Positions 35,112 to 42,004 of a DNA stretch of 64,000 bases are shown in pieces. Position 1 is the first letter of the stretch. Every line of letters begins with the position of its first letter. The notes beneath the pieces were generated by a model, which had not been told where the DNA came from, did no database searches, and was given only the letters and a program-made list of their open reading frames with translations. The position numbers were made by a program, and so were the translations under genes. The stretch is from Kribbella antiqua. Its GTDB lineage: Bacteria; Actinomycetota; Actinomycetes; Propionibacteriales; Kribbellaceae. The DNA lies in assembly GCF_004345665.1 (NCBI RefSeq), contig NZ_SLWR01000001.1, positions 1,234,169-1,298,168 of the forward strand, in the 5' to 3' direction.

Positions 35112-35230
35112 TTTGGGGAGGGCTTTCAGGGCGATCGTTGTCAAGGGCCGGGTCGGCAACTTTTCCGCCTGCGCCTGCGGGTTCGTCGCGGAATCGTGAG
35201 ACTGACCTCTCGCTGTCCGGGCCAGTTACG

Positions 35231-35242
35231 GATAACGTTGTC
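35231..35242 (+). promoter_or_regulatory. LacI-family-type operator upstream of GH38
   Basis: GATAACGTTGTC has the central AACGTT and the inverted outer halves (GA..TC) usual for actinobacterial LacI-family operators. It is 35 bases before the GH38 start codon, a position where a repressor would block transcription. No LacI gene is in the window. Confidence 0.55.
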
Positions 35243-35277
35243 TCCCGACCTGACCACTCTCGACGGAGCCCGACGCC

Positions 35278-38200
35278 GTGACCGTACAGATCGCCCACGT
35301 CTCCTCGCCCGAGTTGTTCGCCGGCAGCGACGACGATCCCCGCCAGCTTCTGCGGGTGGAACTGACCCGTTCCACCGGCGACGGCGCCCTGTCCGTGCGC
35401 GTCGCCGGCGACGGTGTCTCCGGTACGGCGGACCTGCCGCCAGGTGACGGGCCGATCCGCGTCGAGGTCCCACTCGACATCGCTTCGGCGCTCCGGACGC
35501 AGTACGGCGCTGAGGTCGAAGCGACCGTCACAGTGCAGGCGGACGGCGTCGACGCCGCGTCGGACAGCGGGACGGTAGTGATCGCCGAGCCGGGCTGGAC
35601 GATGGTGATGGTGTCGCACTTCCACTACGACCCGGTCTGGTGGAACACCCAGGCGGCGTACACGACCAGCTGGGACCTGCAGGGCCCGGACGGCACCACC
35701 CGGCCGGTCTACACGCACAACGCGTTCAGCCTGGTCGACGCGCATCTCAAGCTCGCGCTGCGCGATCCGGCGTACTGCTTCGTGCTCGCCGAGCTGGACT
35801 ACCTCAAGCCGTACTTCGACACCTTCCCCGAGAACCGGGCGGTCCTGCGCCGGCTGATCGCGGAGGGCCGGGTCGAGATCATCGGCGGCACCTACAACGA
35901 GCCGAACACGAACCTGACCGGCGCGGAGACGACGATCCGCAACATCGTGTACGGCATCGGCTACCAGCGCGACATCCTCGGCGGCGACCCGCAGAACGCG
36001 TGGCAGCTGGACGTATTCGGGCACGACCCGCAGTTCCCCGGGTATCTCGCCAAGGCCGGGCTGACCGGGTCAGCGTGGGCGCGTGGGCCGTTCCACCAGT
36101 GGGGGCCGCTGCGGCAGGCCTGGGGCGACCCGAAGTCGGGCACTGCCGCGGTGATGCAGTTCCACAGTGAGTTCGAGTGGATCAGCCCGAGCGGGGACGG
36201 CGTACTGACGCACTACATGCCGGACCACTACGGCCCGGGCTGGGAGCTCCAGCACGCACCAAGTGTCGAGGCTGCTGGCGATACGGCGTACAACCTCTTC
36301 GTTATCTTGAAGACGGTTGCGGCGACTCGCAACGCGCTGTTGCCGGTCGGCGGGGACTATGCGCCTCCCAACAACTGGATCACTGCGGTGCACCACGACT
36401 GGAACGCCCGCTACGCGTGGCCGAAGTTCGTCTGCGGTACGACGAAGCACTTCATGGACCGGGTACGCGCGGAGCTCGCCGAGACCGGCCGGCGGCCGTC
36501 GCCGCAGTCGCGGGACATGAACCCGATCTACACCGGCAAGGACGTGTCGTACATCGACACCAAGCAGGCCCAGCGCGCGGCCGAGGTCGCGGCGGTCGAC
36601 GCGGAAAAGCTCGGGACGTACGCCGACCTGCTCGGCCTCGGGCGCTTCGCGGAGGCCTCGCTGGACAAGGTCTGGCGGCAGCTCGCCTACGGCGCTCACC
36701 ACGACGCCATCACCGGGTCGGAGTCGGACCAGGTCTACATCGACCTCGTCACCGGGTGGCGCGAGGCGCACGACCTGGCGGATGCCGCGCGTACGGCGTC
36801 TTTGGAAGCCTTCGCGGCGCAGATCGATACATCGGCGTTCGGGGCGCAGGCGGTCGTCGTCACCAACACGCTGTCGTTCACGCGGACGGATCTGGTCACC
36901 GTGCAGGTGCCGGCCGGATCTTGGCGGATTGTCGACGATGCTGGTGTCGACGTTCCGTCGGTGGTCGAGGGCGACAAGCTCACGTTCCTGGCGGATTCCG
37001 TGCCTTCGCTTGGCTGGCGGACGTACCAGCTGGCCTCCGGTACGGGCTCCTCGGGTACGGCGGGGTCGTGGGGTGCGGCGTCGGATACCCCCGTGGTGGA
37101 GAACGAGTTCTTCAGCGTGACGGTGGATCCGTCGCGTGGTGGCGGCGTCAGCTCGATTGTCGACAATCGGACCGGCCGGCAGGTGCTCAAGGGACTGGGC
37201 AACGAACTGCGGGTCTACGAGGAGTACCCGGACCATCCACGCTTCGGCGAAGGTCCGTGGCACTTGACCCCGTCGGGTCCGGTGGTTGGCTCTGGTGGGG
37301 CGCCGGCGAAGGTGTTCACCCAGGCCGGACCGCTCGGCAGCCGGGTGGTCAGCCGCGGCGAGGTCGACGGGATCTCGTACGAGGCCGTCGTCACCCTGTA
37401 CAACGGGCTCGACCGGGTCGAGTTCGCGACCCGCATCCTGGACCACGCGCAGTCCGATCGTTTGGTGCGGGTAAAGTTCCCTGCCGATGTCCCGGGCGCG
37501 CTACCGCTGAGCGAGGTCGCCGGCGCCGTCGTCGGCCGCGGCTTCGGACTCATCGACGTCGACAGCGCCCAGGCCCCCTGGACCCTCGACAACCCCGCCA
37601 ACACCTGGTTCGGGCTAGGCACCACTGCCCGAGTCGAACTGACCGATGCCGCCGGCAACCACATCGGCACCCGCCCGATCGCGGTCGCCGAAATCGTCGT
37701 ACCTGATGACTCCGAGCCCGCCGAGGTTCGTGAGCTGGTAGTCGCCTTGGCCCGCGTCGGCGTCACCGCAACCACGTCCTTGGCCAGCGGCTCCCGCTAC
37801 GGCTCCCTCCAGGTCGACTCCAACCTCCCCGACCTCCGCATCCTGATCGGCACAGCAGCTTCGCTGCTCGAGGGTGACGGTGTGGAGAGCAGCCCCGCCC
37901 AGCACAGCGCCGGCGCTGCCGAAAGCGGGCAGGAGGCGGGCGCGCTGAGCCCAACCGACTCCGACATCGCCGGAGGCGGCGAGCTTCCAGCCGCCGGCGC
38001 CGGGACGGCGGCAGCCTCCGCCGCCGAAGGCGGCGCGGTGTTTGTGCCGGCTCGGACTGCGTTGGCTGAGGTTTGGCAGCCGAACGCCGATGTGCGGGAC
38101 GTGCGGGCAATCCCGGCCCTGGTCCTGCCCACCCGGGCCGCGGTTGACGCCGCGGTGGCGGAGCTCGCGGAGGCAAGGATCACCGCGACCGTTGCCGGCG

Positions 38201-39690
38201 ACGGGGTGATTGAGGAGTTCGAGGATCGCACTGTGGCGCTGCTGACCTACGGACTTCCTGGGTTTGCAGTGGATGCATCCGGTGCTCTGCATGCTTCGTT
38301 GATGCGGTCGTGCAGTGGGTGGCCGTCGGGGATTTGGATTGATCCGCCGCGGCGGTCGGCGCCGGATGGGTCGGCGTTCCAGTTGCAGCATTGGACGCAT
38401 GAGTTCCGGTACGCGCTGGCGAGCGGCGAAGGCGACTGGCGGAAGTTGCAGCTGCCGAGCCGGGGGCAGGAGTTCTCGTCACCGTTGCTGGCGGCAACTA
38501 CCACCGCACATGACGGAACCTTGCCGGCGACGCACTCGCTGCTCCAGGTCAGCCCGGAACGCGACGTACTGGTCTCGGCGCTCAAGCCGGCCGGCAACCC
38601 GATCGCCCACGGGTCGGGTGTCCCGGCCGACCCGCGGGAAGGCGTCACGATCCGGTTGATCGAGGCATCAGGTCTCGGGGCGACGGCAACGGTCAGCTCC
38701 GCACTCCCGATCACCGGCGCTCACCACGCCGACCTGCTCGAAAACCCCGGCGCACCGATCGAGGTTGCCGACGGCAACTTCACGGTGGACCTGCCGGGCT
38801 CGGCCGTCGACACCTTCGTCCTGACTGTCGACGGTGCCGCCAAGGCCAACCCCGCCGTACTCGGACAAGCTGGTGAGCTGGCGCAGCCGTCGTACGCGCG
38901 TTACTGGCTGCACAATCGTGGTCCGGCGCAGATGGGCTTCCTGCCGGTCAGCATGTCGGTCTCCCCCACCGTCGCGCGGACGGCCGGCAAGCCGTTCGAG
39001 ATCTCGATGGTGATCGCGAACCAGTACGCCGACAGTCCGGCCGAAGGATTGTTGACAATCGAACTCCCGGACGGGTGGACAACTGATCAATCCGATCGTT
39101 CACTGCGGCTCGAGCCGGGCGGGTACGTTCGGCACCTCGCGAACGTGAGTCCTCCGGAGAACTGCGAACCCGGCCAGTACTTCGTCGCCGCCCGTGTGCT
39201 GACGAGGACTGACGAGCTTGCGGGTGGTGCCGGCGTCACAGCGGTCGAGGATGTCGTCACGGTGTTCGTCGGCGAGAGTCCCGAGCTGACCGCCGCGCTC
39301 GGTTTCGGCATGCCGCCGACCGAGCCACCGGACCACGGCGCCGGTGCGGTCGAGGGTGAGCCGGGGCGTCCGACCGGTCTGACGGTGACCCCGTCGACCC
39401 AGGACCTGCGATTGTCACCTGGTACGGCGGAGACGCTCGAGCTGGAGTTCGCGAACAACACGTCGTCGGAGATTCGCGCCGAGTTGCAACTGGCGTCGCC
39501 GTACGGCACGTGGTCGTGGTTGCCCGAGCCGGTGCGACTGGTCGTCGTACCGCCGAAGTCGTCCGTCACAGTCGCCGTGCCGGTCGAGGCACCGGCGGAC
39601 GCCACGCCGGCGCACGCCTGGGTGCTGCCGAAGGTCATGTGGTTCGGCCGAGCGCAGTACGCCCCCACCGTCCGCCTGGAGATCCAGTGA
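35278..39690 (+). CDS. GH38 alpha-mannosidase, very large, with C-terminal NEW3-type domains
   Basis: Protein of 1,470 residues. The GH38 catalytic domain (residues about 105-400) shows the zinc motif MVSHFHYDPVWWNTQ, GTYNEPNTNLTG, and the nucleophile Asp in NAWQLDVFGHDPQFPGYLAK. The middle alpha-helical domain has YGAHHDAITGSESDQVYIDL (a conserved zinc His). The beta-rich part follows (about 530-1,200), then a NEW3-like domain (about 1,240-1,330; GLLTIELPDGWTTD) and another beta-sandwich at the C-terminus. An Ala/Gly-rich insert sits near residues 860-920. There is no signal peptide, so it acts in the cytoplasm on imported mannosides. GTG 35278 starts an operon with the next two genes. Confidence 0.93.
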   Translation: MTVQIAHVSSPELFAGSDDDPRQLLRVELTRSTGDGALSVRVAGDGVSGTADLPPGDGPIRVEVPLDIASALRTQYGAEVEATVTVQADGVDAASDSGTVVIAEPGWTMVMVSHFHYDPVWWNTQAAYTTSWDLQGPDGTTRPVYTHNAFSLVDAHLKLALRDPAYCFVLAELDYLKPYFDTFPENRAVLRRLIAEGRVEIIGGTYNEPNTNLTGAETTIRNIVYGIGYQRDILGGDPQNAWQLDVFGHDPQFPGYLAKAGLTGSAWARGPFHQWGPLRQAWGDPKSGTAAVMQFHSEFEWISPSGDGVLTHYMPDHYGPGWELQHAPSVEAAGDTAYNLFVILKTVAATRNALLPVGGDYAPPNNWITAVHHDWNARYAWPKFVCGTTKHFMDRVRAELAETGRRPSPQSRDMNPIYTGKDVSYIDTKQAQRAAEVAAVDAEKLGTYADLLGLGRFAEASLDKVWRQLAYGAHHDAITGSESDQVYIDLVTGWREAHDLADAARTASLEAFAAQIDTSAFGAQAVVVTNTLSFTRTDLVTVQVPAGSWRIVDDAGVDVPSVVEGDKLTFLADSVPSLGWRTYQLASGTGSSGTAGSWGAASDTPVVENEFFSVTVDPSRGGGVSSIVDNRTGRQVLKGLGNELRVYEEYPDHPRFGEGPWHLTPSGPVVGSGGAPAKVFTQAGPLGSRVVSRGEVDGISYEAVVTLYNGLDRVEFATRILDHAQSDRLVRVKFPADVPGALPLSEVAGAVVGRGFGLIDVDSAQAPWTLDNPANTWFGLGTTARVELTDAAGNHIGTRPIAVAEIVVPDDSEPAEVRELVVALARVGVTATTSLASGSRYGSLQVDSNLPDLRILIGTAASLLEGDGVESSPAQHSAGAAESGQEAGALSPTDSDIAGGGELPAAGAGTAAASAAEGGAVFVPARTALAEVWQPNADVRDVRAIPALVLPTRAAVDAAVAELAEARITATVAGDGVIEEFEDRTVALLTYGLPGFAVDASGALHASLMRSCSGWPSGIWIDPPRRSAPDGSAFQLQHWTHEFRYALASGEGDWRKLQLPSRGQEFSSPLLAATTTAHDGTLPATHSLLQVSPERDVLVSALKPAGNPIAHGSGVPADPREGVTIRLIEASGLGATATVSSALPITGAHHADLLENPGAPIEVADGNFTVDLPGSAVDTFVLTVDGAAKANPAVLGQAGELAQPSYARYWLHNRGPAQMGFLPVSMSVSPTVARTAGKPFEISMVIANQYADSPAEGLLTIELPDGWTTDQSDRSLRLEPGGYVRHLANVSPPENCEPGQYFVAARVLTRTDELAGGAGVTAVEDVVTVFVGESPELTAALGFGMPPTEPPDHGAGAVEGEPGRPTGLTVTPSTQDLRLSPGTAETLELEFANNTSSEIRAELQLASPYGTWSWLPEPVRLVVVPPKSSVTVAVPVEAPADATPAHAWVLPKVMWFGRAQYAPTVRLEIQ

Positions 39691-40328
39691 CGGCCCCCAC
39701 CGCCGTGGCCCACTCCCACGAGCACGCCCACGGTCACGGGCACGCGGTTGGGCGGGCGCCCGTCGCGCCGGCGGACGTCATGGCGTATCTGGACGGGGAG
39801 CCGCTGGGGCGGGAGTTGTTGGATGAGCGGCTGGAGCGGCTGAGGGATGGGGATGCGGCCTGTGTGCTGCCCCGGGCGGATAGTCGGGAGGGGCGCCAGC
39901 TGAGGCGGTGGGTTGCTCAGGTTGTGATCACCGAGCAACTCTGCGTCAACGAGCTGCGGCGCCGTGGGGATGCAGCTCCCGAGACGCCGGCTGAGCCCAT
40001 CGATGTGTCTACGGCGATCGCGGTTGGGTCTATTACCGCGGCTGCGCTGGCTGGTTCGGATGCTGTACGGCGGGTGGCCGGGATCGTGAGTGCGGAGGTG
40101 CGGATCCCGGCGGAGCAGTTGGCGTACGCGGCCGACGTACTCGGAGAGGAGCCACCGGCTGATCCCGCCGTACCGGTGGCCGGGTGGCATCGCGAGCTGT
40201 TGCAGAGCGCACGGCTGGAGGCGTTCGCGCGCTGGCTGAATGCGGCGATGCACGAGCGGGTCCAGCTGGTCCGCGGGCTCGAGCACCCGGGCGACAGCAA
40301 TCAACCTGACAACCTGCATCGGCACTGA
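39687..40328 (+). CDS. Conserved His-rich protein in the mannosidase operon
   Basis: Protein of 213 residues starting at GTG 39687, overlapping the GH38 stop (GTGA). The N-terminus is His-rich (AHSHEHAHGHGHA), suggesting metal binding. The rest is helical: VMAYLDGEPLGRELLDERLE, RRWVAQVVITEQLCVNELRR, VRIPAEQLAYAADVLGEE and WLNAAMHERVQLVRGLEHP. The first helix set resembles the N-terminal part of SurA/PpiC-type chaperones, but no isomerase domain is present. I do not recognise the family with confidence. The tight overlap and fixed place between GH38 and a ROK kinase suggest a role in the same sugar pathway or as a chaperone for the large mannosidase. Confidence 0.7.
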   Translation: MTAPTAVAHSHEHAHGHGHAVGRAPVAPADVMAYLDGEPLGRELLDERLERLRDGDAACVLPRADSREGRQLRRWVAQVVITEQLCVNELRRRGDAAPETPAEPIDVSTAIAVGSITAAALAGSDAVRRVAGIVSAEVRIPAEQLAYAADVLGEEPPADPAVPVAGWHRELLQSARLEAFARWLNAAMHERVQLVRGLEHPGDSNQPDNLHRH

Positions 40329-40339
40329 CGGGGGACTAT

Positions 40340-41257
40340 ATGACCGAACAGGCAGCGACGGTACTCGGCATCGACATCGGCGGCACCAAGATGGCCGCCG
40401 CTCTCGTATCCGCCGACGGCCGCATCCTGACCGGGGACCGGATCATGACTCCGCCGGGCGACGCGGACGAGGTGTTCGCCGCGCTGGCCGAGCTGATCGA
40501 GCGGGTCCGCGGCGACGCCACGCCGCTGGCGGTCGGGATCGGTTCGGCCGGCCCGCTGGACCAGCGGCACGGGCTGGTGTCGCCGGTGAACATCACCGGC
40601 TGGCGGAACTTCCCACTTGTCGACCGGGTACGCGCGCTCGTCGGCGACGTACCGGTGACGCTCGGTGTGGACGGGCACTGCTTCGCGCTCGGCGAGTTCT
40701 GGACCGGTGCCGGGCGGGACGTCGGCACGCTGCTCGGCATCGTCGTGTCGACCGGTGTCGGCGGCGGATTGGTTGTCGACGGCAAGGCGGTGATCGGCCA
40801 GTCGGGAAACGCCGCGCACATCGGTCACGTCGTGGTCGACCTGGACGGTGAGGCGTGCGCGTGCGGGTCGTTCGGATGCGTCGAGGCGTACGCGAGCGGG
40901 CCGCGGATGGTTGCCCGGGCCAAGCGTCGCGGCTGGCGGACCGCCGAGGACGTGGATGCCGCCGTACTCGCGGCCGACGCGGCCGACGGTGACGAGCTCG
41001 CGCTGGCGGCCTTCGACGACGGTGCGCAGGCGCTTGCCGCAGGCATCGTCGCGACCGCGGTCACCGTCGACCTCACCACCGTGGTCATCGGCGGCGGGGT
41101 GGCGAAGGCAGGGTCGATCTTGTTCGATCCTGTGCAGGCATGGGTGAAACGCCTTGCTCAGCTGCCTTTCGTCACCGATCTCACCGTGGAGCCCGCCCAG
41201 CTCGACAATGCCGGCCTGCTCGGCGCCGCGCACCAGGCCTGGTCCGCCGTCGCCTGA
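40340..41257 (+). CDS. ROK family sugar kinase (glucokinase-like)
   Basis: Protein of 305 residues. The phosphate-binding loop is VLGIDIGGTKMAAALVSADG, the catalytic Asp is in LGVDGHCFALGEFW, and the full ROK zinc motif is present: GHVVVDLDGEACACGSFGCV, then EAYAS, giving the His and three Cys ligands. The adenosine loop is TTVVIGGGVAKAGSILFDP. It should phosphorylate a hexose using ATP, here most likely mannose or glucose freed by the mannosidase. It starts 11 bases after the preceding gene (GGGGGA before ATG) and is the last gene of the GH38 operon. Confidence 0.92.
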   Translation: MTEQAATVLGIDIGGTKMAAALVSADGRILTGDRIMTPPGDADEVFAALAELIERVRGDATPLAVGIGSAGPLDQRHGLVSPVNITGWRNFPLVDRVRALVGDVPVTLGVDGHCFALGEFWTGAGRDVGTLLGIVVSTGVGGGLVVDGKAVIGQSGNAAHIGHVVVDLDGEACACGSFGCVEAYASGPRMVARAKRRGWRTAEDVDAAVLAADAADGDELALAAFDDGAQALAAGIVATAVTVDLTTVVIGGGVAKAGSILFDPVQAWVKRLAQLPFVTDLTVEPAQLDNAGLLGAAHQAWSAVA

Positions 41258-41348
41258 CCGCCGGTCGGCCGCCACCCGAGCGCCGTAGGTCGTTCGTTGA
41301 TCATTTGACGGTCGCTGCACACTTCTCCGCGCACAGAGAAGGGTCTCG

Positions 41349-41370
41349 TGCGCACCTTTGCGCAGTTTTT
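41349..41370 (+). terminator. Probable intrinsic terminator after the ROK kinase
   Basis: TGCGC and GCGCA form a short stem around ACCTTT, followed by G and then TTTTT. It is about 90 bases downstream of the stop codon. The U-run is unusual for this GC-rich DNA, which supports the call. Confidence 0.5.
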
Positions 41371-41491
41371 ACGAAATTGCGGAAAAGTCTGTAACGACCG
41401 TGCCGTCCCACGCGATGCAACGGATGGATGGGGTGGGGGCACGCCGTCCACGGTCGGTCGAGGGGGGCCTGGGTCCGGCCGGAACGTGTGA

Positions 41492-41517
41492 GCGGTGGGG
41501 AGGAGACTCCCCACCGC
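41492..41517. other. 11-bp perfect hairpin, possible structured RNA
   Basis: GCGGTGGGGAG (41492-41502), loop GAGA, CTCCCCACCGC (41507-41517). A second hairpin (AGCGTTGCC/GGCAACGCT) follows within 50 bases, directly before the small frame at 41596. It could be a leader RNA or a terminator pair. I could not match it to a known riboswitch. Confidence 0.5.
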
Positions 41518-41595
41518 CCGCGCGTAAGACAGGTGAGGTAGGCAACGTCCGCCAGCGTTGCCCACGGCAACGCTCGACCCGAGGATCGGTCCTGG

Positions 41596-41907
41596 ATGGA
41601 CGTCGCGGTATTCCTGCTCTTCGCCCTCTTCTTCGGCGGTGCGGCGGCTGCGACCTGGCACCTGCTCTTGAACGTCGCCGCCTCGTGCGGCGTCGCCGTC
41701 CTGCACGGCTGGCTGCGCGGACGAACTCTCGCCGGTTCGGCACCCGCCGCGGTCGTCGCAGGTGCGGCCTCAACAGCCTGCCTACCGGAGCCCTCATCAG
41801 GTTCCGGTAGGCAGGCCGATGACTACTCCTTGCTCATCGGCGTGACCAGTGCCTCATCACTGTTCCGCCGATCGGCTCGGAGCGCGATCGATCCTCAGGA
41901 GGGATGA
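41596..41907 (+). CDS. Doubtful small hydrophobic protein
   Basis: An open frame of 103 codons. The first ~60 residues are hydrophobic (MDVAVFLLFALFFGGAAAAT, then a second stretch) with GC-rich third positions, so a small membrane protein is possible. The second half runs through a strong hairpin (41776-41816) and loses codon bias. There is no clear ribosome site. It may be a short real gene ending in eroded sequence, or chance. Two hairpins stand just upstream. Confidence 0.3.
   Translation: MDVAVFLLFALFFGGAAAATWHLLLNVAASCGVAVLHGWLRGRTLAGSAPAAVVAGAASTACLPEPSSGSGRQADDYSLLIGVTSASSLFRRSARSAIDPQEG
41776..41816. terminator. 14-bp perfect hairpin
   Basis: GCCTGCCTACCGGA (41776-41789) and TCCGGTAGGCAGGC (41803-41816) are exact inverted arms around a 13-base loop. 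It lies between converging genes and could terminate transcription from either side. Confidence 0.6.
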
Positions 41908-41919
41908 GGATCCGTCGAG

Positions 41920-41997
41920 GGTTCTGCACCGTGGACGGTGGGCCGGTGACTGCGGGAGGGCTGCCACCGACACAACCCCCGTCCACGGTGCAGAACC
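41920..41997. repeat. Long-arm palindrome, 19-bp perfect arms
   Basis: GGTTCTGCACCGTGGACGG (41920-41938) and its exact complement (41979-41997) flank 40 bases. It ends eight bases before the stop codon of the megasynthase and may serve as its terminator. The size and position resemble element E at the GH13 3' end. Confidence 0.85.
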
Positions 41998-42004
41998 GAC
42001 GTAC

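Larger units (their letters stand above)
34779..35277. other. Divergent regulatory region between GH3 and GH38 genes
   Basis: A C-rich part (34800-34945) with two degenerate copies of a segment beginning TCGCTCACCAACC (about 34828 and 34898), then a long palindromic element (34921-35020), and near GH38 two small palindromes: GCTAATTATTAGC (35099-35111) and the LacI-type site (35231-35242). No gene is seen. Confidence 0.75.
41258..42004. other. Hairpin-rich convergent intergenic region
   Basis: It separates the ROK kinase from the 3' end of the megasynthase gene. From left to right: CTTCTC/GAGAAG hairpin near 41321-41340, terminator-like TGCGC..GCGCA with T5 (41349-41370), GCGGTGGGGAG/CTCCCCACCGC (41492-41517), AGCGTTGCC/GGCAACGCT (about 41552-41572), GCCTGCCTACCGGA/TCCGGTAGGCAGGC (41776-41816), and the long palindrome 41920-41997. 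A weak coding candidate lies inside. Confidence 0.8.

Noticed and set aside
41400..41600. Riboswitch upstream of a small gene
   Set aside because: Strong hairpins are present but I could not match a conserved aptamer core, and the downstream frame is doubtful.
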